In this document: piece after piece, positions 1 through 10,374 of the stretch | Layout of the letters: each line of letters opens with the position of its first letter | Numbering within the stretch: position 1 is the first letter of the stretch | Source of the DNA: Petrotoga olearia DSM 13574 | Lineage (GTDB): Bacteria; Thermotogota; Thermotogae; Petrotogales; Petrotogaceae | DNA length: 64,000 bases | Direction of reading: 5' to 3' | NCBI RefSeq assembly: GCF_002895525.1 | Contig: NZ_AZRL01000012.1 | Span: forward strand, 186,001 to 250,000 | Translations under genes and position numbers: made by a program | Notes under the pieces: generated by a model | What the model was told of the DNA's origin: nothing | Database searches by the model: none | Seen by the model: only the letters and a program-made list of their open reading frames with translations

Positions 1-1179
1 ATATCTGCTAATAACGAAGAGATTGGAAATATTATAGCAGAAGCAATGGACAAAGTTGGAGAGGATGGAGTTATAACCGTTGAAGACTCTAAAACTCTCG
101 AAACATATGTAGAATTTACCGAGGGAATGCAATTCGATAGAGGATACATATCTCCATATTTTGTTACAAACACAGAAAAAATGGAAGCAGAAATGAAGGA
201 ACCTTATATCTTAATTACAGATAAAAAAATTTCTGCTGTAAAATCAATAGTTCCAATTTTAGAAAAAGTTGCTCAATCTGGAAAACCTTTAGTAATAATT
301 TCAGAAGATGTAGAGGGAGAAGCTCTTTCAACATTAGTTCTTAATAAATTAAGAGGAACCTTGGAATCTGTAGCAGTTAAAGCTCCTGGTTTTGGAGACA
401 GAAGAAAAGAAATGTTGAGAGACATTGCAATTTTAACTGGAGGTACGGTAATATCTGAAGAGGTTGGTCTTACCTTAGAAGATATTTCCATTAACGATCT
501 TGGACAAGCCGATTTAGTAAGAGTCGCAAAAGAAGATACAATCATTGTTGGAGGAAAAGGTGAACCTACAGCAATAAAAGAGAGAATCGCACAAATAAAA
601 GCTCAAATTGAAAATACAACTTCCGATTACGAGAAAGAGACATTACAAGAGAGATTGGCAAAATTATCTGGTGGGGTTGCAGTAATTAAAGCTGGTGCAG
701 CCACAGAGACTGAGTTGAAGGAAAAGAAACATAGAATTGAAGATGCTTTATCTGCAACAAGAGCAGCTGTAGAAGAAGGAATTGTAGCTGGTGGAGGAGT
801 AACATTACTCAGAGCAAAGAAAACCGTTGAGGAATTTGCAAACACCTTGTCAGGAGATGAAAAAATAGGTGCACAATTAGTAGCAAAATCTTTAGATGCT
901 CCTGTAAAACAGATAATAAGAAATGCTGGTTTAGAACCTGCTATAATTATTGAAAAAATAGTTGAAAAAGACGATCCAAAATATGGATTTGATGTTCTAA
1001 AAGAAAAATACATAGACATGTTCGAGGCTGGAATAATCGATCCAACCAAAGTTACAAGAAGTGCACTTCAAAATGCTGCATCGATTGCTTCCATGCTTCT
1101 AACAACAGAAGTTTTAGTAGCAGAAGAGCCAAAAGAAGACAAAGGTCCAGAAATGCCTCAAACACCAGATATGTACTAA
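1..1179 (+). CDS. groL: Chaperonin GroEL, C-terminal part (5' end outside window)
   Basis: This is the 60-kDa chaperonin, which forms a double-ring cytosolic folding chamber with GroES. The frame is open from base 1 and about 392 residues remain, so roughly the first 145 residues (ATP-binding start) lie outside the window. What is visible is the intermediate and apical domains ([21 protein letters not shown]) and the returning equatorial domain ([23 protein letters not shown]). The C-terminus ends in MPQTPDMY rather than a GGM repeat tail. A strong terminator follows, so this is the last gene of its operon. Identity is certain; only the 5' part is unseen. Confidence 0.97.
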   Translation: MSANNEEIGNIIAEAMDKVGEDGVITVEDSKTLETYVEFTEGMQFDRGYISPYFVTNTEKMEAEMKEPYILITDKKISAVKSIVPILEKVAQSGKPLVIISEDVEGEALSTLVLNKLRGTLESVAVKAPGFGDRRKEMLRDIAILTGGTVISEEVGLTLEDISINDLGQADLVRVAKEDTIIVGGKGEPTAIKERIAQIKAQIENTTSDYEKETLQERLAKLSGGVAVIKAGAATETELKEKKHRIEDALSATRAAVEEGIVAGGGVTLLRAKKTVEEFANTLSGDEKIGAQLVAKSLDAPVKQIIRNAGLEPAIIIEKIVEKDDPKYGFDVLKEKYIDMFEAGIIDPTKVTRSALQNAASIASMLLTTEVLVAEEPKEDKGPEMPQTPDMY

Positions 1180-1199
1180 ATTATCGATAATAATAACGT

Positions 1200-1228
1200 A
1201 CGTGCCATGGAATATGGCACGTTTTTTT
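1200..1228 (+). terminator. Rho-independent terminator after groEL
   Basis: The arms ACGTGCCAT and ATGGCACGT pair perfectly around a 5-nt loop (GGAAT) and run directly into seven T residues. Confidence 0.93.
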
Positions 1229-1278
1229 ATAGTATAATTAAATAGTATGTTTAACTAACAAATAACGAGGTGAAAGAT

Positions 1279-2448
1279 TTGGCGGTAGTTTCCATAATAT
1301 CAGGTTTAATTAGTATGGTGATATCTATAAAATTAATAAAAAAAGTTCATTGGGCTATTCTTATTGCAACAATAGTAACCGCACTAGTCTCATTGAATTT
1401 AAATTATATTGGTAGTAGTTTTCTCCAGACTCTCTCCCAAAGTGATTTTTACGAAGTAATTATTGTTATCTTTGGAATATATCTACTATCAGATACTATG
1501 AAGGCAAGTGGGAATTCACAAAAGTTTGCCAAAAATATAGAGGCATTATTCAATTCAAGACAGGCAGTAGGATTGATGCCTATGCTGTTGGGATTACTAC
1601 CCATGCCTGGTGGGGCAATGTTCACCGCACCGATGGTTAAAGATATTGCGAATGAGAGCAACATTAATATGGTGGAAGCTACTGCAATGAACTATTGGTT
1701 CAGGCACAGTATGGAGTTCTTTTGGATACTGTATCCTGCATTAATTTTAGAGAGCGCTCTTACCGGGATCGGTTTAACAAAGTTATTGCTAATACAGCTT
1801 CCCATTGGATTATTTGCGATTATTGGGGGTTGGTTATATTTCAGAATAGGTAAAATTAGTCTTAAAAGAGATAAAGAATTATGGAAAGAACTTTTTGAAT
1901 CTATACTCCCCATAATAATCATAATCGTTGGAGTAATTGCTTCTTTACCAGGTTGGATAGTTGTTTTAACGGTATCTTTAATATATACTTTTTATCACAA
2001 AAATTACAAGGATTTACTAAATATTAGATGGGAAACAGTACTGTTGCTACTTTTTGTTTTCTGGTACAAAAATTTAGTAACTGTGTCAAATTTATCTAAC
2101 GATTTTGTAGAAAATCTAACTATGTGGGGGGTAAGTCCTTGGTGGATAATCATGATCTCACCAATTATTATAGGATTGATAACTGGGATAACTCAGGCCG
2201 GTTTTGCGGTTACAATGCCTATAGCTTTGTCATTCGTTGAAGCGGGATTTATTTCTTTGGTACCAGTTGCGATAACTACATATTTTTTCTCGGTATTAGG
2301 GGTTCTTCTATCACCTGTACATCTCTGTCTTTTACTTACATCCAGATATTTTGAAGTTGATATGTTTAGCGTTATAAAAAAAATTGCTGTTCCAGTTTTT
2401 TGTGCTATAATGGGTTATATCGTAGTTATGATATTTTTCATCTTCTGA
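1279..2448 (+). CDS. DUF401 family multi-spanning membrane protein
   Basis: This is a polytopic inner-membrane protein of the DUF401 family, of unknown function and probably a transporter. Many hydrophobic helices span the whole length. The family-like segment LLPMPGGAMFTAPMV lies about 110-125 residues from the start. The open frame reaches a GTG at 1270, but that GTG is part of the SD sequence GAGGTGA (1267-1273). TTG at 1279, five bases further on, is therefore the better start (389 residues). The PAP2 gene follows after 22 bp and may be co-transcribed. Substrate cannot be told from the sequence. Confidence 0.8.
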   Translation: MAVVSIISGLISMVISIKLIKKVHWAILIATIVTALVSLNLNYIGSSFLQTLSQSDFYEVIIVIFGIYLLSDTMKASGNSQKFAKNIEALFNSRQAVGLMPMLLGLLPMPGGAMFTAPMVKDIANESNINMVEATAMNYWFRHSMEFFWILYPALILESALTGIGLTKLLLIQLPIGLFAIIGGWLYFRIGKISLKRDKELWKELFESILPIIIIIVGVIASLPGWIVVLTVSLIYTFYHKNYKDLLNIRWETVLLLLFVFWYKNLVTVSNLSNDFVENLTMWGVSPWWIIMISPIIIGLITGITQAGFAVTMPIALSFVEAGFISLVPVAITTYFFSVLGVLLSPVHLCLLLTSRYFEVDMFSVIKKIAVPVFCAIMGYIVVMIFFIF

Positions 2449-2470
2449 TCAAAAGGCAGGTTGAATTCAT

Positions 2471-3088
2471 ATGAGAAAACGTTTTATACTTTTCTTAGTA
2501 TTGATTCTTGTTTTTTCAAGTATAATTATCGCTGAAGATACAGTAACTACACAGAGCACCTCCACAACTAAGTTTACTCTCAATTTAGATGATTTAAGCA
2601 GAAACTTTGTTCAATATAGTACTAATTCTTATTTAGATATAATTTCTAATTTTTTAACTAAATATGATTATTACTTTCTTGTTGCAACACCTGTGGTGGG
2701 ATACACAGTTGGTTATCTTACAAATGATTACAAACTAAAAAAGGTATCTGAAGATGCTATTATATCTTCCGCTATTAGCGGTGGAATAGCCTTGCTAACA
2801 AAAATTGTCGTTGGCAGAGAAAGGCCTTATGCAGAAGAAGGTTCACTTTCATTCAATCCTTTTGCTCCCCTTACACAGGGGGCTACTTATACTTCTTTCC
2901 CTTCCGGACATTCAACAATAGCCTGGTCGGTATATACTCCATATGCGAAAGAGTATAGCTGGTGGATATATATTATACCAACAACTATATCTTTTTCTCG
3001 CATCTATGAAGATGTACATTGGCTCTCGGACGTTGTAACTGGTTCTTTTCTTGGGTATTATACTGCCTCGTACGTCTATTATTTTTAA
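2471..3088 (+). CDS. Secreted or membrane PAP2-family phosphatase
   Basis: This is a PAP2/type 2 phosphatidic-acid-phosphatase superfamily protein of 205 residues. A signal peptide or anchor covers residues 1-21. All three catalytic motifs are present: K111-x6-R118-P119, P144-S145-G146-H147, and S175-R176 followed by H183 and D187. The family hydrolyses phosphomonoesters of lipids such as undecaprenyl or phosphatidyl phosphates on the outer face of the membrane; which substrate applies here is unknown. It lies just downstream of the DUF401 gene and converges with the transaldolase gene (1 bp between stops). Confidence 0.9.
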   Translation: MRKRFILFLVLILVFSSIIIAEDTVTTQSTSTTKFTLNLDDLSRNFVQYSTNSYLDIISNFLTKYDYYFLVATPVVGYTVGYLTNDYKLKKVSEDAIISSAISGGIALLTKIVVGRERPYAEEGSLSFNPFAPLTQGATYTSFPSGHSTIAWSVYTPYAKEYSWWIYIIPTTISFSRIYEDVHWLSDVVTGSFLGYYTASYVYYF

Positions 3089-3089
3089 A

Positions 3090-3755
3090 TTAATTAGTTT
3101 TGTTTTTTAGATAATCTTGATATTTCTTCCAATCATTCAAAAATCTTTCAAGACCTATATCTGTCATGGGATGCTTAAACATTTTCTCAAGTACTTCAAA
3201 GGGCATTGTAACAACGTCTGCTCCAATTAACCCTGCTTCTAAAACATGCTGAGGGTGTCTTACGCTAGCCACGATAATTTTTGTTTCATATCCATAATTA
3301 CTGAAGATAACTTCAATTTCTTCTACAATATCCATTCCGGTGTTTCCTATGTCATCCATTCTACCGATGAAAGGGCTCACGTATGTAGCTCCAGCTTTGG
3401 CTGCAAGAAGTGCTTGTAAAGGGCTAAAAACTAAGGTTGCGTTGGTCTTAATACCCTCCTTAGATAAAGTTTTAATTGCCCTAATTCCGTCTGGAATCAA
3501 AGGTATTTTAACCACCACAAATTCACTTAAATCTGCTATTTCTCTGGCTTCTTTTACCATTCCTTCATAATCTGTAGATACCACTTCTGCACTTACTGGC
3601 CCTTTTACCGTTTCACAAATTTCTTTGATTCTTTCTTCAAATACTGCATTTTCTTTTGAAACCAACGTAGGATTTGTTGTGACTCCATCAACTATTCCCC
3701 AAGCAACACCTTTTCTAATTTCTTCTATATTTGCGGTGTCTAAAAAGATCTCCAT
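3090..3755 (-). CDS. tal: Transaldolase (small MipB/TalC type)
   Basis: This enzyme transfers dihydroxyacetone units between sugar phosphates in the non-oxidative pentose phosphate pathway. At 221 residues it belongs to the short transaldolase/fructose-6-phosphate aldolase subfamily. Visible are D6 in FLDTANI, the TTNPTLV turn near 27-33, and the Schiff-base lysine K83 in [20 protein letters not shown] precedes the ATG. An extended -10 (TGCTATAAT, 3795-3803) sits in the gap after the upstream regulator gene, so it probably has its own promoter. Transaldolase and F6P aldolase activities cannot be separated from sequence alone. Confidence 0.93.
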   Translation of the reverse strand: MEIFLDTANIEEIRKGVAWGIVDGVTTNPTLVSKENAVFEERIKEICETVKGPVSAEVVSTDYEGMVKEAREIADLSEFVVVKIPLIPDGIRAIKTLSKEGIKTNATLVFSPLQALLAAKAGATYVSPFIGRMDDIGNTGMDIVEEIEVIFSNYGYETKIIVASVRHPQHVLEAGLIGADVVTMPFEVLEKMFKHPMTDIGLERFLNDWKKYQDYLKNKTN

Positions 3756-3794
3756 TCTTAAAATTCCCTCCCTACTTTGATTTTTGTCATAACA

Positions 3795-3803
3795 ATTATA
3801 GCA
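3795..3803 (-). promoter_or_regulatory. Extended -10 promoter for transaldolase
   Basis: Read on the minus strand the sequence is TGCTATAAT, a full extended -10 element, 40 bp before the gene start. No good -35 is seen. Confidence 0.6.
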
Positions 3804-3806
3804 TAA

Positions 3807-4469
3807 TCAATTCTTCAATTTCTTTAAGAATATTTTATTACCTATTTTAACGAATAAACCTTCTTTTTGCATCTGTGAAAAAACCCTCGATAAAGAAGGC
3901 CTTGTTACACCAAATAAATTAGCTAACTCTTCTAAAGTTAGAGGTATAGTTAACTCGTTGGATTTATTTTGTTGGTTGTAAAGGTTTAAAAGATACATTG
4001 TAATCTTTTCTCTGATTGTATGAAAAGAATTCATTCGTAATTTTGTAGTTACGAACTGGAACTTTTCTCCTATATCTTCAAGAAAAGAGATTAAAAAAGC
4101 GTTGTTAACTTGGAAAGCTCTTACCAGATATTCTTTTTCAATATAGAGCATATCAGCATCTTTAACTGCTAAAACATTCACAGGTAGAATATTATCTTTT
4201 GAAAATAATAAAGCCGAGGCTAAAACATCTGGAGATTTTATCCTTTCTACTTCTAAAATTTTTCCATTAAAATCAATCATTTCTGCGATAACTTCTCCTT
4301 TGATTAAAATCATCAATTTATCCACTTTTTCTCCTGAAGAACTAATAAATGATCCTTTAGGAAATTGTTTAATTGAATATTGAATATTACCGAAAATTTT
4401 CATCAATTCGGCTTTTGAAAAATTTTTAAATATCTTTAAGTTGCTTATCATATCGATATAGTTATCCAC
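3807..4469 (-). CDS. Crp/Fnr-family regulator, probably HcpR-type
   Basis: This 220-residue protein has an N-terminal cyclic-nucleotide-binding-like barrel (residues about 10-130), a dimerisation helix, and a C-terminal winged helix-turn-helix (TLEELANLFGVTRPSLSRVFSQ, given here as motif near 175-197 with key residues R, S, R on the recognition helix). It is divergent from hcp. The intergenic region has a GTAAC-N4-GTTAC palindrome like that reported for clostridial and Thermotogales HcpR proteins. The inferred role is activation of hcp under nitrosative or nitrite stress. The stop lies 51 bp upstream of transaldolase, whose link to this regulator is unclear. Confidence 0.85.
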   Translation of the reverse strand: MDNYIDMISNLKIFKNFSKAELMKIFGNIQYSIKQFPKGSFISSSGEKVDKLMILIKGEVIAEMIDFNGKILEVERIKSPDVLASALLFSKDNILPVNVLAVKDADMLYIEKEYLVRAFQVNNAFLISFLEDIGEKFQFVTTKLRMNSFHTIREKITMYLLNLYNQQNKSNELTIPLTLEELANLFGVTRPSLSRVFSQMQKEGLFVKIGNKIFLKKLKN

Positions 4470-4506
4470 GATTTAATCACCTCTAAATTCAAAAAAAGCA
4501 AAGTAC

Positions 4507-4520
4507 GTAACATTTGTTAC
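4507..4520. promoter_or_regulatory. HcpR-like operator palindrome
   Basis: The sequence GTAACATTTGTTAC is a 14-bp inverted repeat (GTAACA-TT-TGTTAC). It is centred near -41.5 from the inferred hcp start site, the usual class II activator position for Crp/Fnr proteins. Confidence 0.75.
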
Positions 4521-4542
4521 TAACAAATCACTTTAATTTGAT

Positions 4543-4548
4543 TATACT
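4543..4548 (+). promoter_or_regulatory. -10 box of the hcp promoter
   Basis: TATACT lies 23 bp after the operator, and no consensus -35 is present. This fits an activator-dependent promoter. Confidence 0.6.
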
Positions 4549-4635
4549 TAAAATGAAAAGGAATTCAAAATCCTTTAAATAAAGAAAAATTTAAGTGTTA
4601 AAACAAATAAAATCAAAGATTGGAGGAATGAACGA

Positions 4636-6267
4636 ATGGAGATGTTTTGTTATCAATGTCAGGAGACTCTAAGAAATGAGGGTTGTGTGGCTCAAGGTGT
4701 ATGTGGAAAAAGTCCAGAAACGTCAAATTTACAAGATCTATTGATTTACGTACTAAAAGGGATTTCCTATTGGTCTAATAAAGCAAGAGAATTGAACGTA
4801 GAAGATGAAAGTGTTGACTTTTTTGTGGCAGAAGGCTTATTCGTAACGATAACGAATGTTAATTTTGATGAAGAAAGGATAGTTGAATACATTGATGAAG
4901 CACTTGATAAAAGAAGAATTATAGAAAATAAATTCAAAGAAGCTTATGTAAGAAAATACAACGAAAAATTTCAGGAAACAGTACCAGATGCTGCAGAATG
5001 GAATCCAAAAGATAACAATAAATACGAATACTTGAATAAAGCTATTGAAGTAGGAGTTTTATCAGAACCAAACGAAGATATAAGATCGCTAAAGAACTTT
5101 CTTGTAATTGGTTTAAAGGGAGTGGCAGCTTACACCGATCATGCCTATGTTTTAAAACACTTCAACGAAGACATACTTGCATTTATCGAAAAGGCTTTGG
5201 CTGAAACCTTACGTGAAGATATTACCGTTGATGAATTAATAAATTTAGTGCTGAAAGTAGGCGAATATGGGGTAAACGCTATGGCTTTACTAGATGAAGC
5301 AAATACTTCTACCTTTGGAAATCCTGAAATTACCCAAGTTTACACAGGGACATACGAAACACCTGCTATTTTAGTTAGTGGACACGATCTTCTAGATCTG
5401 TATGAAATTTTAGAACAAACTAAAGATAAAGGAATAAAAGTATATACACATGGAGAAATGTTACCAGCAAACGCTTATCCAGGATTAAAAAAATATGACC
5501 ATTTAGCTGGTAACTTTGGAGGTTCTTGGTGGAAACAACAGCAAGAGTTTGAAGAATTTGGTGGAGTTATAGTGATGACAACGAATTGTATCCAAAAACC
5601 AAGGAATTCTTACAAAGACAGAATTTTTACAACCGGACTTGTGGGATGGCCTGATATTCAACATATACCAAATAGAAAAAAGAATGGACAAAAAGATTTT
5701 TCTCCTGTAATAAAAAAGGCACTCGAAATTGGCCCCATCAAAAAAAGAGAAGGGAAAAATATAACCATTGGTTTTGCTCATGAACAGACCACCAAAGTTG
5801 CTGATAAAATTGTCGAGGCAGTGAAATCTGGTAAAATAACCAAATTTTACGTCATGGGTGGTTGTGATGGAAGGAACAAAGACCGTGAATATTACACTAA
5901 TTTTGCCAAAGATCTTCCACAAAGCACAGTTATTTTAACTGCAGGATGCGCAAAGTACAGGTATAATATGCTCGATTTAGGAGATATTGATGGAATACCA
6001 AGGGTTATAGATGCAGGCCAATGTAACGATTCGTACTCATTAGTTTTAACAGCCTTAAAATTGAAAGAAGCATTCGGTTTAAAGGATATAAACGAACTAC
6101 CTATCGAATACAACATAGCTTGGTATGAACAAAAAGCCGTAGCTGTCTTGTTGGCATTGTTGTATATGGGAGTAAAAGGAATAAGATTAGGTCCAACACT
6201 ACCGGCTTTCCTATCACCCAACGTTTTGGAGACGGTTGCAAAAACTTTCGATATAAAAACTATATGA
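4636..6267 (+). CDS. hcp: Hybrid-cluster protein (hydroxylamine reductase), class I
   Basis: Hcp reduces hydroxylamine and acts as an NO reductase and nitrosylase in the cytoplasm of anaerobes. The N-terminus carries C5, C8, C17 and C23, the CX2CX8CX5C pattern of class I Hcps, which binds the cubane cluster. The hybrid-cluster ligands sit in the C-terminal half (TTNCIQ, MGGCDGR, LTAGCAKYRYN, DAGQCND). The length of 543 residues is normal. The SD TGGAGGAA precedes ATG 4636. It is a single gene with its own terminator and a divergent Crp/Fnr regulator. Confidence 0.97.
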   Translation: MEMFCYQCQETLRNEGCVAQGVCGKSPETSNLQDLLIYVLKGISYWSNKARELNVEDESVDFFVAEGLFVTITNVNFDEERIVEYIDEALDKRRIIENKFKEAYVRKYNEKFQETVPDAAEWNPKDNNKYEYLNKAIEVGVLSEPNEDIRSLKNFLVIGLKGVAAYTDHAYVLKHFNEDILAFIEKALAETLREDITVDELINLVLKVGEYGVNAMALLDEANTSTFGNPEITQVYTGTYETPAILVSGHDLLDLYEILEQTKDKGIKVYTHGEMLPANAYPGLKKYDHLAGNFGGSWWKQQQEFEEFGGVIVMTTNCIQKPRNSYKDRIFTTGLVGWPDIQHIPNRKKNGQKDFSPVIKKALEIGPIKKREGKNITIGFAHEQTTKVADKIVEAVKSGKITKFYVMGGCDGRNKDREYYTNFAKDLPQSTVILTAGCAKYRYNMLDLGDIDGIPRVIDAGQCNDSYSLVLTALKLKEAFGLKDINELPIEYNIAWYEQKAVAVLLALLYMGVKGIRLGPTLPAFLSPNVLETVAKTFDIKTI

Positions 6268-6282
6268 ATAATTTTTTCTTAT

Positions 6283-6318
6283 AAAAGGCGTTCAAACTTT
6301 GGCGCCTTTCTTTTTTTT
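6283..6318 (+). terminator. Rho-independent terminator after hcp
   Basis: AAAGGCG (6284-6290) pairs with CGCCTTT (6303-6309), followed after one C by eight T residues. Confidence 0.88.
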
Positions 6319-6367
6319 AAAGCGGGTTCAATTACCCACACAAATACAAATCCAAAAGGAATAAATA

Positions 6368-6376
6368 TGATATAAT
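6368..6376 (+). promoter_or_regulatory. Extended -10 promoter of tldD-tldE
   Basis: The element is TGATATAAT, 42 bp before the tldD start. The -35 region is poor. Confidence 0.65.
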
Positions 6377-6417
6377 AAGAAAGGAAGGATTGCTAACTTT
6401 TTATAGGAGGGATAGAA

Positions 6418-7830
6418 GTGAATTTAAGTAATGCTCAATACTTAGAGATTTTAAACCATTCTCTTTCATCAGGGGGAGAGTATTCAGAAATCTTCTATGA
6501 AGATTTTTACGGTACCTCAATTGTTTACGATAACGGTAAAATTGAAAAAATCAATTTTTCAAGTAGAAAAGGTGCAAGTATAAGAGTTGTATCGGCAGAA
6601 GAAACGATTTTTGCTCATACTAACGATCCCACGCATGAGAATCTTATGAATCTTGCCGAGACTTTGAGAAAAAGCGCAAGCGAAAGGTTTGGTTCTAATA
6701 ATATTGTAAAGGTTGAAGAATTGAAAGAAGTTGAAAAAAGGGATTTTGCACCTTTTGAAATACCTTTTGACAATGTAGCGGTAGAACAAAAAGTTGAAAA
6801 GGTTCTCCATGGAGTAGAATTGCTTAAAAATGCTGATAAACGCATCAAACAGATCACCGTTTCCTATGCGGATAGTAGTCGAAAGGTAAAAATAGTGAAT
6901 TCAGAAGGAAAAATAGTTGAGGATATCAGAAATTATCCACGTTATGCTGCTATAATATTTGCACAAGACGAAAAAGGGAATTTGTTTAGAGGTTATTCTT
7001 CCGATGGAGCAAACATGGGATTTGAATTTTTTACAGATGAGATGATCGAAAAAGTAACAAAAGATGCCGTCAGGCAAGTAGTTTCACAAATAGAAGGAGT
7101 GGATGCCCCTGCGGGAGAATTCACCGTTGTTTTATCCTCAGAAGCTGGAGGAACCATGATACACGAAGCATGTGGACATGGTATGGAAGCAGACTTGGTA
7201 CTTTCTGGTTCTGTGTACAGAGAAAAAGTTGGAAAGAAAATTGCTTCTCAAAAGATTACCGTTGTAGACGATGGAACAGATAAAAACAAAAGAGGGACAC
7301 TTAATTACGATGATGAAGGAACTCCTACCCAGAGAACCGTTTTAATCGAAAACGGGGTATTAAAAGGATACATGCACTCAAAAGTAACTGCCAAAAAATT
7401 TGGTGTTGAAACCACAGGTAACGGTAGAAGGGAATCTTATATGGTTCTACCCATCGTTAGGATGCGAAACACGATGATCTTACCAGGAGAAGATGATCCG
7501 CAAGATATAATTAAATCTGTAAAATACGGTATATTTGTAAGAAAGATGGGTGGGGGACAGGTTGATGTTATAAGTGGTGATTTCCAATTCGGTGTTGATG
7601 AAGGTTATATTATAGAAAATGGTGAAATAAAACAATCAATTCGTGGAGCCAGCTTAGTTGGCAATGGATTAAAAGTTTTAGAAAGTATAGATATGGTTGG
7701 TAACGATTTGGGATATGGTGTTGGAACCTGTGGTAAAGATGGTCAAGGGGCCCCGGTTTCTGATGCTCAGCCTACTATAAGAATACCGAAGTTAATAGTT
7801 GGAGGAATAGTAAAAGGGGGTAACAATTAA
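6418..7830 (+). CDS. tldD: TldD metalloprotease subunit
   Basis: TldD is the catalytic half of the TldD/TldE heterodimeric peptidase, which trims unfolded or ribosomally made peptides in the cytoplasm. The zinc motif HExxxH is intact: H249-E250-A-C-G-H254. The 470-residue length is typical. It starts at GTG 6418, preceded by a strong SD (TAGGAGGGA). Its stop overlaps the tldE start (TAATG), so the two are translationally coupled. No modified-peptide precursor gene is seen nearby, so a general housekeeping role is more likely than a biosynthetic one. Confidence 0.95.
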   Translation: MNLSNAQYLEILNHSLSSGGEYSEIFYEDFYGTSIVYDNGKIEKINFSSRKGASIRVVSAEETIFAHTNDPTHENLMNLAETLRKSASERFGSNNIVKVEELKEVEKRDFAPFEIPFDNVAVEQKVEKVLHGVELLKNADKRIKQITVSYADSSRKVKIVNSEGKIVEDIRNYPRYAAIIFAQDEKGNLFRGYSSDGANMGFEFFTDEMIEKVTKDAVRQVVSQIEGVDAPAGEFTVVLSSEAGGTMIHEACGHGMEADLVLSGSVYREKVGKKIASQKITVVDDGTDKNKRGTLNYDDEGTPTQRTVLIENGVLKGYMHSKVTAKKFGVETTGNGRRESYMVLPIVRMRNTMILPGEDDPQDIIKSVKYGIFVRKMGGGQVDVISGDFQFGVDEGYIIENGEIKQSIRGASLVGNGLKVLESIDMVGNDLGYGVGTCGKDGQGAPVSDAQPTIRIPKLIVGGIVKGGNN

Positions 7831-9164
7831 TGACTAATGTAAAATCTGTTATAGAAAAATCCATGAAAGAAATAAAAAATAAAGGTTTTAAAGGACAGAT
7901 AAATGTGTTTTCCACTGAAAGTAAGAACGCTTCTTTTAGTAATGGAAAGTTAGAACAGTTAACCGAGGGAGAAAAAGGGGCAGTAGGTATAAAAGTTATT
8001 TCTCCTGATGGAAGAACAGCCACTGCGTCGTCTAATATTTTTACAGAAGAAGGAATAATGCAAGCGGTTGAAAAAGCAATTGAAATGATTAAATATACAG
8101 AAAAAGATGATGCTAACGATATCTCAAATGATGAAGAGTTCACTTACATAGATTGGGCTTTCGATACAGACACAAAGGATATGGATTTACATGAGGTTAT
8201 GAATTTAGCTAAAGAACTAGAAAAAAAAGCAAAAAGTGAAGATGAAAGGATAAAATTTGTTCGTGGTGCTGAGTACGAAGTTGCTTTAACCAGAATACAT
8301 TTTGGAAATACAAATGGTCTATACAAAAACGCTTTGTTTACTAATGCTGCGGGTTCTATTAGTTTAGCCGCAATTGAAGGAGAAGATTCGTCATTTGGTT
8401 TTGACTATCAATTATCTCAAAGCTACAGGCTTATAGACATAGATCGCATTGTAAAAGATTCTGTAGAAATGGCGGTGTCAGGTTTAAAATCAGAGGTTTT
8501 AAGTTCAGGTAGATATGATATTGTCATGAGTCCTTTTGCTTCTAGTATGTTCTTAGGGACATTGATAACGCCTCTATCTGGGGAAAATGTTTACAAAGGC
8601 AAATCTTTTTTGAAAGATAAATTAGGTGAAAAAGTAGCCAATTCATCTGTTACCTTGTTACATGATCCTATGAATGGTTCCGCACCAATCATAGCCTCAT
8701 TTGACAACGAAGGAACTAATACCTCAAGGTTCAACGTTATAGAAAAAGGGAATTTAAAAGGATTTTTACATGATATATATTCTGCAAAAAAGTTAGGTGC
8801 AAAACCAACTGGTAACAGTTTCGCCTCGGTAGAGTCTCCAAATCCTTCCATTGGAACGATAAACCTCCATTTTATCGCTAACAAGACAAGAAAAGATATT
8901 TTGAATGTTCCGAAGGCTCTATATGTTACCAACATAATGGGTATGCATACCGCCGATCCGGTTTCCGGAAGATTCTCCGTTCAAATAAGTGGAAGATTAA
9001 TTGAAAACGGAGAGTTTGTGAGAAGTTTCAGAGGAATGACGTTAGCTGGAACGTTGGAAGAGTTGTTGAATAATTTAGAATATATAGGTTCTGATTTCAA
9101 GTATCTGGGTCCGGTGGCTGGTTCTACTATGCTGATAAGAGATTTAAGCGTAGGCGGTAAATAA
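7830..9164 (+). CDS. pmbA: TldE/PmbA peptidase partner subunit
   Basis: This is the non-catalytic partner of TldD, 444 residues long, from the same U62 family but without the HExxxH zinc motif. Family-typical stretches are the N-terminal self-recognition half and the C-terminal NGSAPIIASFDNEGT and AGSTMLIRDLSVGG segments. It starts at ATG 7830 within the TAATG overlap with tldD, and the operon ends at the terminator just downstream. Confidence 0.95.
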   Translation: MTNVKSVIEKSMKEIKNKGFKGQINVFSTESKNASFSNGKLEQLTEGEKGAVGIKVISPDGRTATASSNIFTEEGIMQAVEKAIEMIKYTEKDDANDISNDEEFTYIDWAFDTDTKDMDLHEVMNLAKELEKKAKSEDERIKFVRGAEYEVALTRIHFGNTNGLYKNALFTNAAGSISLAAIEGEDSSFGFDYQLSQSYRLIDIDRIVKDSVEMAVSGLKSEVLSSGRYDIVMSPFASSMFLGTLITPLSGENVYKGKSFLKDKLGEKVANSSVTLLHDPMNGSAPIIASFDNEGTNTSRFNVIEKGNLKGFLHDIYSAKKLGAKPTGNSFASVESPNPSIGTINLHFIANKTRKDILNVPKALYVTNIMGMHTADPVSGRFSVQISGRLIENGEFVRSFRGMTLAGTLEELLNNLEYIGSDFKYLGPVAGSTMLIRDLSVGGK

Positions 9165-9186
9165 AAGAAGTCTAAAAAGGAGTATA

Positions 9187-9228
9187 AGGCGTTTAATCGC
9201 TTCTAAAAGCGGTTAAACGCTTTTTTTT
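9187..9228 (+). terminator. Rho-independent terminator after tldE
   Basis: GCGTTTAA pairs with TTAAACGC, and inside it CGCTT pairs with AAGCG around CTAA. Eight T residues follow (9221-9228). Confidence 0.95.
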
Positions 9229-9252
9229 CGTTTTAATTGGGAATTATCTAGT

Positions 9253-9281
9253 TTGAGAAAGGAGGCATAATGTTGTAAGAT
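9253..9281 (+). promoter_or_regulatory. Candidate promoter of the ornithine operon
   Basis: TTGAGA (9253-9258) and TAAGAT (9276-9281) are 17 bp apart. A second possible -10, TATAAT, starts at 9281. Confidence 0.5.
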
Positions 9282-9319
9282 ATAATTGATAATGAAAAAA
9301 ATTTCATACATCGTTTTAA

Positions 9320-10360
<1,041 letters not shown>

Positions 10361-10374
10361 AGGAGGTCGAATTT

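Noticed and set aside
627-1049. Long minus-strand open frame inside groEL
   Set aside because: It has no SD, is fully within a strongly conserved gene, and its protein is an antisense shadow.
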